A DNA stretch of 64,000 bases from Parabacteroides goldsteinii DSM 19448 = WAL 12034 (GTDB lineage: Bacteria; Bacteroidota; Bacteroidia; Bacteroidales; Tannerellaceae). Below are positions 18,046 to 27,504 of the stretch, piece after piece; position 1 is the stretch's first letter; each line of letters begins with the position of its first letter. Where the stretch lies: positions 1,997,920 through 2,061,919 of the forward strand of contig NZ_KQ033912.1 of the NCBI RefSeq assembly GCF_000969835.1, given 5' to 3'. The position numbers and the translations under genes are program-made. The notes below the pieces were generated by a model. The model was not told where the DNA came from. It made no database searches and was given only the letters and a program-made list of their open reading frames with translations.

Positions 18046-18904
18046 GCGGGTAACGCAATCCTTTGGATGATTTGTAATAGACCTCGGCCGCTCCTATCTT
18101 CAGCTTGGCACGAATCTTGACCGGGATATGGTTTTCATCGTCCCCGATCCATATTTCGGCGGCCGCCTTGCTTTGGGTGAAAGCGTCGTCAAAAATATCG
18201 ATATAGAAATGTCGGGTACGGTATTTCAGTGTCTCGTTGCGTTCCACGATCTGCTGCCCGGTATAGCGGAAACTGATGTTGATCCGGTCCCGTCCGATCA
18301 CCACATGAAACGGAAATTCATCGCCCTGTTTCATGTTATCCCAGTCCAGCGAGCGGAGATACATGGTAGCACCCAGCATATCGAACATATATTGTTCAGA
18401 AACGATCATCGTGTCGATCTTCGTCCGTGAAGGCGTATAGCGATGGGAATGGGCCGAAGTCTTCCCTGTACTATAAGAGAACTTCAGGTCGTCGATCAGA
18501 TAGTAGTCATTCTCATTCACCCGTTTCTCGCTACGGAGTAACAGCATCTCAGGCGTGAAATAGCAGTCGATCGTATCGCGCATGGAGAATATCTTCTCAA
18601 ACATGCCGGAAGTTCGGAATAACAGGTTATAATGATAAGCCGGATTATCCTCATAGCGGGTATCTTTAATGGATAAGGTTGCCTGTCCGGCGCGTGGCAT
18701 CAGAATACCCCATTTGAAGTACAATTCATATTGCACCTCCTCACCGGCATTGAACCGCTCTTTCACCGGAATAGTCTGCGCACCGGCCACTCCGGAAAGG
18801 AGCAACAACAGGACCGGCAGACATAAACCGGTTCCTTTAGAACGGCATGCCCATGCTGCCGCCCATACCGCTATTGCGCGAAGAAGACTTCTGTTGTCCT
18901 TCAT
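18014..18904 (-). CDS. DUF3108 domain protein (exported)
   Basis: This is a DUF3108 family protein of about 296 residues with an N-terminal hydrophobic export signal ending SGVAGAQT; the mature part starts at IPVKERFNAGEEVQYEL. Proteins of this family are predicted periplasmic beta-rich proteins of unknown function. The start is uncertain: an ATG at 18904 gives a long n-region and a 68-base overlap with the end of the upstream gene; a further upstream ATG at 18997 gives an implausible Arg-rich leader. It is co-directional with the Ig-like lipoprotein gene and probably co-transcribed. Its stop lies 32 bases inside the convergent histidine kinase gene. Confidence 0.8.
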   Translation of the reverse strand: MKDNRSLLRAIAVWAAAWACRSKGTGLCLPVLLLLLSGVAGAQTIPVKERFNAGEEVQYELYFKWGILMPRAGQATLSIKDTRYEDNPAYHYNLLFRTSGMFEKIFSMRDTIDCYFTPEMLLLRSEKRVNENDYYLIDDLKFSYSTGKTSAHSHRYTPSRTKIDTMIVSEQYMFDMLGATMYLRSLDWDNMKQGDEFPFHVVIGRDRINISFRYTGQQIVERNETLKYRTRHFYIDIFDDAFTQSKAAAEIWIGDDENHIPVKIRAKLKIGAAEVYYKSSKGLRYPLTSRVEIPRR

Positions 18905-20756
18905 CTTTGTAATTTCTTTTCTTCTTGGTTGCCTCTTTCGGCTTATTCTTTGTAATCTCGATAGGTTTCTGTTTTGCCCATGGGGTTGCCTTGACATTCC
19001 AAGTCTCTTCTACCTGCCAGTTCTGCAATACGTTGTACTGAACTGGCGAATAAAAGACTTCTTCCGGCTGGCGTTTATCGGCATAATTGCCGGTATCCCA
19101 TTTGCCGTTGTCATTCAGGTCGACCACCAGGCGTGCGTAATACTTGTCCGGTTTCAGGTCCATGAAAAGGACACCGCCGTTCTTCACCTTCGCCTTCCGC
19201 ACCGGGGCATCACTGCCGTTCAGCAATTCCACATAAGCGGTCGTATCAATTCCTTCTACATTAATATATAAGTGTCCGTATTCATCCTCTTTCTTGATCT
19301 TGAACTCAGCCGAATACGGTTCGTTCCACTTGCCATAAAGACTGAAGATCGTTGCCGAATCCACTGACAGGCGATACTCCTCGGCATATTTCCACGGACG
19401 GCGAATGAAGTAATTCAGACTATTGGTAGAGTCCGGGAAAAGCTCGAAATCAACCGGAGTCCACACCGTATCGACCTTCTGGTCCAGATAGAAGACTTCC
19501 TTCGGCAGTTCGAGGATCGGTTCATTGAACGTAACGGATACGGTATCGAACAAGTCCATCGAACCGGGCGCGTCGATCTGCATACCCAGGAAGACGATCG
19601 GTTCCGGCTCGTCATCTTTCTTCTTTTTCTTCTTTTCGGGACGGCGGCGCATCACAAACTGAAGCGTATCGGTTTGCGGTCGGAGAACGTTCAGCGAGTC
19701 GCTCTTCGGATACGACAGTTCCACCTGCAACGTATCTTGTTTCCATACCAGCGAATCGGTCAGCCAAAAATTAACGCCTTTTCCCGCCTCCGTTTCCTGT
19801 GTAAAGAACCAGTCAGGATTCTCCGGCGTAAAGTTGAGCGGCTTCGGAAGCGGTACGGTATCCAGCGGAGCGTTGAACCGTATGGTCAGCAAGTTTTCCT
19901 GCTGGCGCTCCGGTTTCAGCAGATACTGGCGCACGAAGTTTTCCTTGAACAGACGCAATTCGATATCATCCGGGAAATAACGCGTATAGGCAACCGTACG
20001 GATCGTATCGATAGTCAGGCTGTCTTTCCAGAGCGTATCCTGCCGGGTGGTCAACTCCAGCGAAGGGATAATAATGGAGTCGTTAAACGCAATCTCCTCG
20101 CCCGGCTGGTCGAATTTATAGTCGCGGTTGACATCGTTCAGACCGAAAATACGGTAACTGCCTGGAGAGATATTGCGGATGGTGAACTGTCCTTTATCGT
20201 TCGTGCGCGAAGTACGGTCGAAAGGCAGTTTCACAAATGCCGAATCCTCCAGGTTCTTATGCAGACCGATCGTGATACCGGGCATAGGTTCCAGGTTTTC
20301 GGCATTCAGCAAGATACCCGATACCTCCAGCGTATCGATCACATCACCGGTAGAGAAGGCAAAGGAGAAATTCTCGAATACATTCTTCTCGTTATTATCG
20401 GAGATCGAGTTGGTGAAGTCGATCGTATAAGTCGTATTTTCTTTCAGTGTATCTTTCAGTTCGACCACGACCTTCTTTCCCGCGGCACGGATCACAGGTA
20501 ATTGCATCTGCGGCGGCGTGATGATTACATTCTCCGACGGCTTGTCCAGCTGAACCAGTTCATCAAACAGAATCTCCACCTTCTTCCCCTTATAATTCGT
20601 CTGATTAGGGGCAGGCAGACTGCTTATGAATTTAGGGGGGGTCTCGTCGTAAGGTCCCCCGTTCGGAGAAGCCATATTGGCACACGAATACATGGTTACC
20701 AACAGAAACACTCCGCACAGTACCAGCAATAAATCTTTTATATATCTGTTACCCAT
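18837..20756 (-). CDS. Ig-like (Big_5) domain lipoprotein
   Basis: The 639-residue protein has a lipoprotein signal (VTMYSC near residue 25), a bacterial Ig-like Big_5 domain (about 40-135, FISSLPAPNQTNYKGKKVEILFDE), a carboxypeptidase-regulatory-like fold (about 143-230), a second Big_5-like domain and a low-complexity basic C terminus. Two segments resemble calcium-binding loops (DVNRDYKFD and DLNDNGKWD). It contains a Lys-rich run near 374-383. I cannot name its function; related proteins are conserved envelope lipoproteins of Bacteroidota. A TATTTTTG -7 box is at 20787-20780 on this strand. Confidence 0.85.
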   Translation of the reverse strand: MGNRYIKDLLLVLCGVFLLVTMYSCANMASPNGGPYDETPPKFISSLPAPNQTNYKGKKVEILFDELVQLDKPSENVIITPPQMQLPVIRAAGKKVVVELKDTLKENTTYTIDFTNSISDNNEKNVFENFSFAFSTGDVIDTLEVSGILLNAENLEPMPGITIGLHKNLEDSAFVKLPFDRTSRTNDKGQFTIRNISPGSYRIFGLNDVNRDYKFDQPGEEIAFNDSIIIPSLELTTRQDTLWKDSLTIDTIRTVAYTRYFPDDIELRLFKENFVRQYLLKPERQQENLLTIRFNAPLDTVPLPKPLNFTPENPDWFFTQETEAGKGVNFWLTDSLVWKQDTLQVELSYPKSDSLNVLRPQTDTLQFVMRRRPEKKKKKKDDEPEPIVFLGMQIDAPGSMDLFDTVSVTFNEPILELPKEVFYLDQKVDTVWTPVDFELFPDSTNSLNYFIRRPWKYAEEYRLSVDSATIFSLYGKWNEPYSAEFKIKKEDEYGHLYINVEGIDTTAYVELLNGSDAPVRKAKVKNGGVLFMDLKPDKYYARLVVDLNDNGKWDTGNYADKRQPEEVFYSPVQYNVLQNWQVEETWNVKATPWAKQKPIEITKNKPKEATKKKRNYKDEGQQKSSSRNSGMGGSMGMPF

Positions 20757-20843
20757 TCAATCGCTTTTTAATCAGATGGCAAAAATAGGGAAAAATCCGG
20801 TGACTAATAGTGATATATACGCTAAATAAGAAATCTTTGCATT

Positions 20844-22121
20844 CTATAAAGAGGGAATACCCCGTTTCAGATACCTGTACCCGATCCGGCAATACAAACA
20901 TTTCTTCTTCTCGCAATACTCCCGTTTCAATTGAATCAGCGCCTGACTGTCGCCTGCATGGCAGACTTTTATCCCTGCCCGGCTAAAACCCGAAACAATC
21001 GTATTCTTCTCCGAAGGAAGATTTTCAAGGATACGGATTGCACGCTCGCAGTATTCGGGTTGCTTATTCCTGACTCCGTAAGCGAAAAGAATGGGAACTA
21101 CCGTATTTATCAACAATATACACAAAGAATTCTCCCCGACTGTTTTCTCTTTTATAGCGGAAGCGCTCCGGAAATGATAATGCGTCTCCCAATAAGCGGA
21201 AGGTGTGACACGCAGACATTGCTTAATCTCACCGATACTGCCTGCCGTCAGGATAACAGAAAACAAGGTATCGTATTGCATCCAGACAGCCGCCAGTTGC
21301 GCCAACTTCAGACAGGGGAAATTGATGGGCCGGGTACGAAGGTTCCTGAATTGAGAACAGTCCAGCGGAGTCAATCCGAATTTATAGCGAAGAAACTGAT
21401 ACTCGCGTTGCAGCAAACGATAATAAGGGCAATCGATCGCTTCATTCAGCATCCCGGCCTGTCCGAACAGCATCGCTTCGACCTGCGAACTGCTGCCGCG
21501 TTGCTTCTGAATATACCTGAGCGGTAAGCTCTTGGCAAGACGCTCGAAGATGTCGTTATTCACACCGAAACCGAAATTGCGGGTTAAAGTAATATAAAAG
21601 ACTTCGTTCCAGTCACCGGCATACTGGTCCAGCAAACGGAATATATCGGCCGTTTTCCGTTCCAGCCGTTCGCCGAGCAGAGCCCCCAGCCACGATGTAA
21701 TGTGAACGGGCTCCATTTGAGGGATATATCCGGCACAGGGAAGAGAGTTGTCATGATGAAGCAACCAGTCGATATTCCGCACAACCGACTCCGGCACTGT
21801 CAGTTCCATTTGCGGAATAACCTCTCCGTTCATCCGGTAAACGATACAGTCCGACACCTCCACAATATGGAGAACAACGGCATCATAAGCCTTGTCCTTA
21901 TCATGGCGATGAAGCAGCCAGTCGGAGGCTTTGTCATGGATTTCAACACACCCAGCCCACAAAGTACCGTCTATTTTCATCTTTGCATTGAAGAAGTCCG
22001 GGCCCGCGTCGGTATTGGGTGTTCCGGGGTCAATGACCGATACTGTACGTCCGTCAGTAGTAAGAAGCGAAGTCGTTGGATACAGTCTGTATTTCCAAAC
22101 ATAATGTAATAAACGTTCCAT
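20844..22121 (-). CDS. DUF2851 family protein
   Basis: The 425-residue protein matches the conserved Bacteroidota DUF2851 family. The N-terminal block contains NTDAGPDFFNAKM and WAGCVEIHDKASDW, whose spaced D and E-x-H resemble a PD-(D/E)XK nuclease core; that reading is inference. No signal peptide is present, so it is cytoplasmic. It has a C-terminal Cys pair region (CEKKKCLYC). It is divergent to dapB, and a TAGATTTG -7 box lies at 22157-22150 on its strand. Confidence 0.8.
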   Translation of the reverse strand: MERLLHYVWKYRLYPTTSLLTTDGRTVSVIDPGTPNTDAGPDFFNAKMKIDGTLWAGCVEIHDKASDWLLHRHDKDKAYDAVVLHIVEVSDCIVYRMNGEVIPQMELTVPESVVRNIDWLLHHDNSLPCAGYIPQMEPVHITSWLGALLGERLERKTADIFRLLDQYAGDWNEVFYITLTRNFGFGVNNDIFERLAKSLPLRYIQKQRGSSSQVEAMLFGQAGMLNEAIDCPYYRLLQREYQFLRYKFGLTPLDCSQFRNLRTRPINFPCLKLAQLAAVWMQYDTLFSVILTAGSIGEIKQCLRVTPSAYWETHYHFRSASAIKEKTVGENSLCILLINTVVPILFAYGVRNKQPEYCERAIRILENLPSEKNTIVSGFSRAGIKVCHAGDSQALIQLKREYCEKKKCLYCRIGYRYLKRGIPSL

Positions 22122-22149
22122 ATTCTTTTCAGAGTTAAGATTTATGCCA

Positions 22150-22177
22150 CAAATCTAATTCATTTTCTTTATATTTG
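22150..22177. promoter_or_regulatory. Divergent -7 boxes for DUF2851 and dapB
   Basis: TATATTTG at 22170-22177 on the plus strand precedes dapB. TAGATTTG at 22157-22150 on the minus strand precedes the DUF2851 gene. Neither has a clear TTTG at the expected -33 distance, so only the -7 elements are convincing. Confidence 0.5.
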
Positions 22178-22231
22178 CACCCCTGAAGGCTAAGTTATTA
22201 GCTTATTTATTCATTTTATTCTGAAAAGATT

Positions 22232-22948
22232 ATGAAGATTGCACTTATCGGTTACGGAAAGATGGGTAAAACCATCGAGCAGATTGCATTGAACAGAGGA
22301 CACCAAATCGTCTCTATCGTAGATATAAACAACCCGGAAGAATTTCAGTCAGCTAATTTCAAGAGCGCAGATGTAGCCATCGAGTTCACGACTCCGGCCA
22401 CGGCATTCGACAATTATATGAAGAGTTTCGCTGCCGGCGTTCCTGTTGTTTCCGGCACGACCGGCTGGCTGGACCGTATCGGCGAGATAAAAGAGAAATG
22501 TGAAAAGGAAGGCAAGACCTTCTTCTACGCTTCCAATTTCAGCATCGGAGTAAATATCTTTTTCGCCCTCAACAAGTACCTGGCGAAAATCATGAATAAT
22601 TTTCCTTCCTACAATATCAGCATGACGGAAACGCACCATATCCACAAGCTGGATGCTCCGAGCGGTACCGCTATCACACTGGCAGAAGGAATCATTGAAA
22701 ACGTAGACCGGAAAGACCGTTGGACACTGGAAACAGCCGAACAGCCGACCGACCTGCCAATCCACGCCATCCGCGAAGGCGAAGTGCCGGGCATCCACGA
22801 GGTGACCTATGAGTCGGATGTCGACTATATCAGTATCAAACATGACGCCAAGAGCCGCGCAGGTTTCGCACTCGGCGCTGTCGTTGCCGCTGAATTTACC
22901 GCCGGGAAGAAAGGCTTTCTGGGTATGGACGATATGCTTAAATTTTAA
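22232..22948 (+). CDS. dapB: 4-hydroxy-tetrahydrodipicolinate reductase
   Basis: The 238-residue enzyme reduces HTPA with NAD(P)H in the lysine and diaminopimelate pathway. The dinucleotide-binding start GYGKMGKTI, the SGTTGW block, and the catalytic region ETHHIHKLDAPSGTA are all present and in order. It is the first gene of a run that continues with two signal peptidase genes and wbqC-like, 18 bases ahead of the first of them. The gene is intact and of the length usual in Bacteroidota. Confidence 0.97.
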   Translation: MKIALIGYGKMGKTIEQIALNRGHQIVSIVDINNPEEFQSANFKSADVAIEFTTPATAFDNYMKSFAAGVPVVSGTTGWLDRIGEIKEKCEKEGKTFFYASNFSIGVNIFFALNKYLAKIMNNFPSYNISMTETHHIHKLDAPSGTAITLAEGIIENVDRKDRWTLETAEQPTDLPIHAIREGEVPGIHEVTYESDVDYISIKHDAKSRAGFALGAVVAAEFTAGKKGFLGMDDMLKF

Positions 22949-22966
22949 TTCCACATTAGTCAGCAA

Positions 22967-24364
22967 ATGAAACAAATTTCCAAGAAACAATGGATTAAGT
23001 TCGGCATCTCTGCCGTGCTGTATATACTCTTTTCAATCTGGATGCAGAACCTCTGGTTGTTGCTCGGGTTGATTGTACTCGTAGATATTTTCCTGACCAA
23101 ATATATTCCCTGGGGAGCCTGGAAACGGTCAAAGAACCCAGCAGTACGAAATGCGTTGGAATGGGTGGACGATATCCTGTTCGCACTGATTGCCGTCTAT
23201 TTCATTAATCTGTTCATCTTCCAGAATTATCAGATTCCGAGTTCTTCGTTGGAGAAATCTTTATTGGTAGGCGATTATCTGTTTGTAAGCAAGCTGAGTT
23301 ACGGTCCGCGTGTTCCGAACACGCCGCTGTCGTTCCCGCTGGTACAGAACACGCTGCCGTTCTTCAACTGTAAATCATATCTGGACTGGCCGGAATGGGG
23401 TTACAAACGGGTGAAAGGTTTCGGTCATGTAAAACGCAATGATATCGTGGTGTTCAACTTTCCTGCCGGCGACACAGTCGCCCTGAAACAGCAGAATCCG
23501 AGCTATGACGAACTGGTTATGCAGCACGGACGCGAACGTATCTGGATGGATAAAAACACCTTCGGGGATGTAGTCTACCGTCCTGTAGACAAACGTGAAA
23601 ACTATGTGAAACGTTGCATCGGTATGCCGGGCGACACCATAGAAATACGCGACAACCAGGTATATATCGATGGTAAAGCAGCAGAGAATCCGGAGAATAT
23701 GCAGTTCTGTTACTATGTCGAAACGGATGGTTCCCCTATCACGGAAGAACAGTTCCGCCTGATGAACGTAAGCAAAGAAGACCGGATACTGGTTTCCAAC
23801 AACGGATATTACCAGGATTTAATGTCTTTCCTCGGTTTCGAATCGATTGCCCCCGGACAGTACAATCCGGTCTATCGCATGCCGCTGACCAAGAAGGCAC
23901 TGGCGATAGCCGAGAAACTGCCTATTGTAAAAAAGATTGTAATCGAACCGGATGCATTTTCGGGGTTGACTTATCCGGCATGGTATGAAACAGGTTGGAC
24001 ACGCGACAACTACGGTCCTCTGTGGATTCCGAAGAAAGGGGCGACAATACCGCTGAACGAACGCAACATAGCTCTATACGGCCGTTGCATCAAAAACTAC
24101 GAAAACAATACACTGGAAGAAAAAGACGGTACATATTATATCAACGGAAAGCCGGAAACAGACTATACATTTAAATATGATTATTACTGGATGATGGGCG
24201 ACAACCGTCACAACAGTGCCGACAGCCGCTCCTGGGGATTTGTTCCGGAAGACCATATCGTAGGAAAGCCTATCCTTATCTGGTTGTCACTGGATAAAGA
24301 CCGCAGCCTGTTCGACGGTGGTATCCGCTGGAACCGTCTGTTCCGCATGGTGCATCCGAATTAA
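22967..24364 (+). CDS. lepB: Signal peptidase I
   Basis: The 465-residue protein is a Bacteroidota-type type I signal peptidase that cleaves export signals at the periplasmic face of the inner membrane. It has hydrophobic segments near 12-45 and 68-88, then the nucleophile Ser in [14 protein letters not shown] (Ser 94 by alignment with E. coli SGDSMMPTL) and the general-base Lys 215 in KRCIGMPGD. The closing [11 protein letters not shown] motif is also intact. A long insertion between the catalytic boxes is usual for this phylum. It is followed five bases later by a second, divergent copy. Confidence 0.96.
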   Translation: MKQISKKQWIKFGISAVLYILFSIWMQNLWLLLGLIVLVDIFLTKYIPWGAWKRSKNPAVRNALEWVDDILFALIAVYFINLFIFQNYQIPSSSLEKSLLVGDYLFVSKLSYGPRVPNTPLSFPLVQNTLPFFNCKSYLDWPEWGYKRVKGFGHVKRNDIVVFNFPAGDTVALKQQNPSYDELVMQHGRERIWMDKNTFGDVVYRPVDKRENYVKRCIGMPGDTIEIRDNQVYIDGKAAENPENMQFCYYVETDGSPITEEQFRLMNVSKEDRILVSNNGYYQDLMSFLGFESIAPGQYNPVYRMPLTKKALAIAEKLPIVKKIVIEPDAFSGLTYPAWYETGWTRDNYGPLWIPKKGATIPLNERNIALYGRCIKNYENNTLEEKDGTYYINGKPETDYTFKYDYYWMMGDNRHNSADSRSWGFVPEDHIVGKPILIWLSLDKDRSLFDGGIRWNRLFRMVHPN

Positions 24365-24369
24365 GAATA

Positions 24370-25227
24370 ATGACAAAGCGCTCCTTCATATCCGCAGTAA
24401 AATGGCTGGTGACAATCGTGTTGCTGGTGGAGGGCGTTATGGTAATCCGTTATTTCTGTATGGAGTCGTATCGCGTATCGACCGACTCCATGGAAGTTGC
24501 CCTGCATAAAGGCGATTATATGCTGGTGAACAAGCTCCCGCAAAAAGACAACCCGGGGCGCAACCGGGTAGTTCTATTTACCAGTCCGCTGCTGAAAGAT
24601 ACGACATCGAGCCCATTATTTCTGAGCCGTTGTATCGGTATGCCGGGCGACACAATCCGGATTAGTAATGACGGATACCGGGTAAACGGAAGGCTGATTC
24701 CTCATTCCCCCCGGTCACTCAATACTTATATCGTGACACAGGCGGCACAGGAGGAAGTACTGGCAGCACAGAAGAAACTGAATATCCCGCTCAGGGAGAT
24801 GAAAGAAGAATCGTTCGGCATCTCCTTCAACCTGACTTCCTTTGAGGAATATCAGATACGAGAAGAATTATCGGAAGATGCCAACATCCGTTTCCTTAAA
24901 AACCCGATGGATACGTACGAACTGGTTGTTCCCCAAAAAGGCAGAGCCTACCGCCTCAATGCAGCTGCACTCACCGCCTGCCGTGAAGCCATCCGGGCCG
25001 AAGCCGGCGACAAGGCCGTGTTCCGTGACGGGAAGTTATTCCTGGACGGTCGGGAAACAGATTTCTTCTTCTTCAATCAGGATTATTACTGGATGCTTTC
25101 CGACAATGCCAACGAAGCGGTGGATTCGCGTCACCTCGGATTCATCCCACGCAACCATATCATTGGAAACGCCTGGCTCTGCTGGTACAGCAAAGACCGG
25201 CAACGAATTTTTAAACCCGTAAACTAA
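24370..25227 (+). CDS. Second S26-family signal peptidase, catalytic Lys replaced
   Basis: The 285-residue paralog has one TM helix (about 12-27), the Ser box STDSMEVALHKGDY (Ser 40), the box [11 protein letters not shown] and the closing box SDNANEAVDSRHLGF. In active enzymes the residue before R in KRxxGxPGD is the general-base lysine; here codon 86 is AGC (Ser), while the neighbour copy has AAA. The protein may therefore be inactive, have a changed mechanism, or use another base. It probably works with, or modulates, the neighbouring LepB; this is inference. It shares the dapB-lepB transcript. Confidence 0.85.
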   Translation: MTKRSFISAVKWLVTIVLLVEGVMVIRYFCMESYRVSTDSMEVALHKGDYMLVNKLPQKDNPGRNRVVLFTSPLLKDTTSSPLFLSRCIGMPGDTIRISNDGYRVNGRLIPHSPRSLNTYIVTQAAQEEVLAAQKKLNIPLREMKEESFGISFNLTSFEEYQIREELSEDANIRFLKNPMDTYELVVPQKGRAYRLNAAALTACREAIRAEAGDKAVFRDGKLFLDGRETDFFFFNQDYYWMLSDNANEAVDSRHLGFIPRNHIIGNAWLCWYSKDRQRIFKPVN

Positions 25228-25229
25228 TC

Positions 25230-25856
25230 ATGCAACCTGTATATATTTCTTCAGCCTACCTGGGCCCGGTACAACAATACTGCAAACTCTACCAATTTGA
25301 AGAGGTACGGATAGAAACAGCCGAAAACTATCTGAAGCAAACCTACCGCAACCGCTGTACAATCGCGGCTGCCAACGGTCCGCTGTCACTCTCCGTCCCC
25401 ATCGTCAAGCCCGACACGCTGAAATGCCCGACGAAGGATATCCGCATATCCGACCACGGGAACTGGCGCCACCTGCATTGGAATGCACTGGTCTCGGCTT
25501 ATAATATGAGTCCGTTCTTTGAATATTATGAGGAAGATTTCGCACCGTTCTACGAGAAGAAATATGAGTTCCTGTTTGATTTCAACGAGGAGCTGCGCAT
25601 GCTGGTCTGCCGGTTGCTGGACCTGCAACCGAACGTTGTCTATACGGAAGCTTACATGCCGGAAGTACCGAACGATTTCCGGGAAATCATCCGCCCGAAA
25701 CACGAAGGGGAAGATTCCGCCTTTCTCCCGCAACCCTATTATCAGGTATTTCGAGATAAATTCGGATTCCTCCCCAACTTAAGTATCGTAGACTTACTAT
25801 TCAATATGGGACCGGAAGGAATACTCGTCCTGCGGGATTCCATCGCCCACCGATAG
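25230..25856 (+). CDS. WbqC-like family protein
   Basis: The 208-residue protein matches the WbqC-like family (YISSAYLGPVQQYCKLYQFEEVRIETAENYLKQTYRNRC, given here only by its start YISSAYLGPVQ and end TYRNRC). Members are found with polysaccharide and glycan genes but the reaction is not settled. No export signal is present. It starts two bases after the stop of the second signal peptidase gene, so it is in the same transcript. It ends four bases before the convergent HU gene. Confidence 0.85.
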   Translation: MQPVYISSAYLGPVQQYCKLYQFEEVRIETAENYLKQTYRNRCTIAAANGPLSLSVPIVKPDTLKCPTKDIRISDHGNWRHLHWNALVSAYNMSPFFEYYEEDFAPFYEKKYEFLFDFNEELRMLVCRLLDLQPNVVYTEAYMPEVPNDFREIIRPKHEGEDSAFLPQPYYQVFRDKFGFLPNLSIVDLLFNMGPEGILVLRDSIAHR

Positions 25857-25859
25857 CAG

Positions 25860-26135
25860 TTACTTGTTCAGGTCTTCAAAAAGGAACTTACCAACGCTGA
25901 ACTTCACACTCAGACGTTTCGGGATAATAACAACCTCACCTGTCTTGGGATTGCGGGCCGGACGACTGTTCTGCTCTCTTGGAGAAAGAGTACCAAAGCC
26001 TTTCAGCACTATTGGGTCCCTCTGGCGAAGTGCATTAGTCGCAACAGAACAAAATGCTTCAAGCATTGCATCTACATCTTTCTTACTACAACCACTTTCA
26101 GCAGCTATAGCTGCAATTAAATCTGACCGTTTCAT
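25860..26135 (-). CDS. HU-family DNA-binding protein
   Basis: The 91-residue protein is a nucleoid-associated HU/IHF-type protein. The helical start MKRSDLIAAIAAESGCSKKDVDAM, the GFGTLSPREQNSR strand and the DNA-minor-groove arm with the conserved RPARNPKTGEVV sequence are all visible. Length is normal. A TACGTTTG -7 box lies at 26240-26233 on this strand, giving a leader near 90 bases. Confidence 0.95.
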   Translation of the reverse strand: MKRSDLIAAIAAESGCSKKDVDAMLEAFCSVATNALRQRDPIVLKGFGTLSPREQNSRPARNPKTGEVVIIPKRLSVKFSVGKFLFEDLNK

Positions 26136-26232
26136 TTGCTTTTATTATTAAATTACTACCATCCATCAACTAAATAGGCACTGATGAATCAATTTCGAAC
26201 AATCTCCTGAATAACTTGATTTTTAATGGGAG

Positions 26233-26240
26233 CAAACGTA
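26233..26240 (-). promoter_or_regulatory. -7 box of the HU gene
   Basis: The minus strand reads TACGTTTG, matching TAnnTTTG. Transcription would start near 26226. A weak TTG-type -33 element lies about 20 bases upstream. Confidence 0.5.
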
Positions 26241-26315
26241 CTCAAAATTATTATCATATACAATATAAAAGCAATTATCGGTTCATTATTCTTGCATTTT
26301 TTTCAGATTGGGCTA

Positions 26316-26353
26316 ATTATAACCGGAAGTGAACGGCAACATCCGGTTATAAT
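26316..26353. terminator. Hairpin after phnW (12-bp perfect stem)
   Basis: ATTATAACCGGA at 26316-26327 pairs exactly with TCCGGTTATAAT at 26342-26353. It lies just beyond the 3' end of phnW (minus strand) and upstream of the HU promoter. The T-run on the minus strand is poor, so termination is likely but not certain. Confidence 0.6.
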
Positions 26354-26384
26354 ATAGTATATCAACTGTTTTCAGAGTTATATT

Positions 26385-27476
26385 CTATTTGTAATCAGTA
26401 TTCCGGATTGCCTCCAGCAGCTTCTCCATATCTTCCGGAAACACATCGCCGATATTACCGATACGGAAAGTATCCGCATCGGATATTTTACCCGGATAAA
26501 TCACAAATCCTTTCTGCTTCAGAGCTGCATAGAATGCGTTAAAATCAAACCCTGCATGCGGATAAAGGAAAGAAGTGATAATCGGACCCTGGGAAGCATC
26601 GGGAAGCAAGGTCTTGAAACCTTGTGCACGCATTCCGTCAACCAATGTCCGGTGGTTCTTTTTATAACGTTCGTAACGGGCGGCAATACCTCCTTCTTCG
26701 TTCAGCTCTTTCATAGCCTGGTAAAAGGCACGGACTACATGTGTGGGAGACGTGAAACGCCATTTACCTCCACCCTTCTCCATCGTTTCCCACTGGTCAT
26801 AGATATCCAGTGACAATGAACGGGCCACACCCTTGCAAGCCATCAGCTTTTCCCTCTTTACAATGATAAAACCGAAACCGGGAACTCCCTGGATACATTT
26901 ATTGGCACTACTCACCAGGAAGTCGATATCCAGCTTCTTCATGTCGATAGGTACACCGCCAAAGCTGCTCATGGCATCGACAATAAAAGTGATACCCTTG
27001 CCGCGAATGACTTCCGCCACCTCTTCAATCGGGTTCAGCAGGCCGGTCGTCGTTTCGCTGTGTACCATCGAAAGATGAGTAATGCCCGGATTCTCTTCAA
27101 GGGCACGGCGGGCAACTTCGCCTGTTATCAGTTCTGTTTCGTGCAAAGAGACCAGGACATGGTCGATATGGTAATATCCGGCAATCTGCGCCATACGTTT
27201 CCCGTAAGCGCCATTGGCAAGGATAAGCAATTTGTCGGTCGGTTTCACGGCGGCTCCGATGGTTGCTTCCACACAGTAGGTTCCGCTGCCTTGCAGGAGC
27301 ACATCAGTATATTCGTTTTCATCCAGTCCGGCGATAGCCAGCAGACCTTTACGGATTGGGGTTACGATTCCTCCATTATAATCTTTATCCCAGGTACACC
27401 AATCCTGGAGCATGGCTTCGCGCACGGTCTGTGACGTACTTAATGGGCCGGGTGTCAGTAAAAGATAATTTCTCAT
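26385..27476 (-). CDS. phnW: 2-aminoethylphosphonate--pyruvate transaminase
   Basis: The 363-residue PLP enzyme converts 2-aminoethylphosphonate plus pyruvate to phosphonoacetaldehyde plus alanine. It starts with the family motif [17 protein letters not shown]. The PLP-binding lysine lies in [15 protein letters not shown] (Lys near 193), and the VDAMSSFGG block holds the PLP-ring aspartate. It is the third gene of the operon DUF5690-phnX-phnW, 28 bases after phnX. The product is the substrate of PhnX encoded next to it. Confidence 0.97.
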   Translation of the reverse strand: MRNYLLLTPGPLSTSQTVREAMLQDWCTWDKDYNGGIVTPIRKGLLAIAGLDENEYTDVLLQGSGTYCVEATIGAAVKPTDKLLILANGAYGKRMAQIAGYYHIDHVLVSLHETELITGEVARRALEENPGITHLSMVHSETTTGLLNPIEEVAEVIRGKGITFIVDAMSSFGGVPIDMKKLDIDFLVSSANKCIQGVPGFGFIIVKREKLMACKGVARSLSLDIYDQWETMEKGGGKWRFTSPTHVVRAFYQAMKELNEEGGIAARYERYKKNHRTLVDGMRAQGFKTLLPDASQGPIITSFLYPHAGFDFNAFYAALKQKGFVIYPGKISDADTFRIGNIGDVFPEDMEKLLEAIRNTDYK

Positions 27477-27504
27477 ATTTAATGATAGCTATTATATCCT
27501 TATT

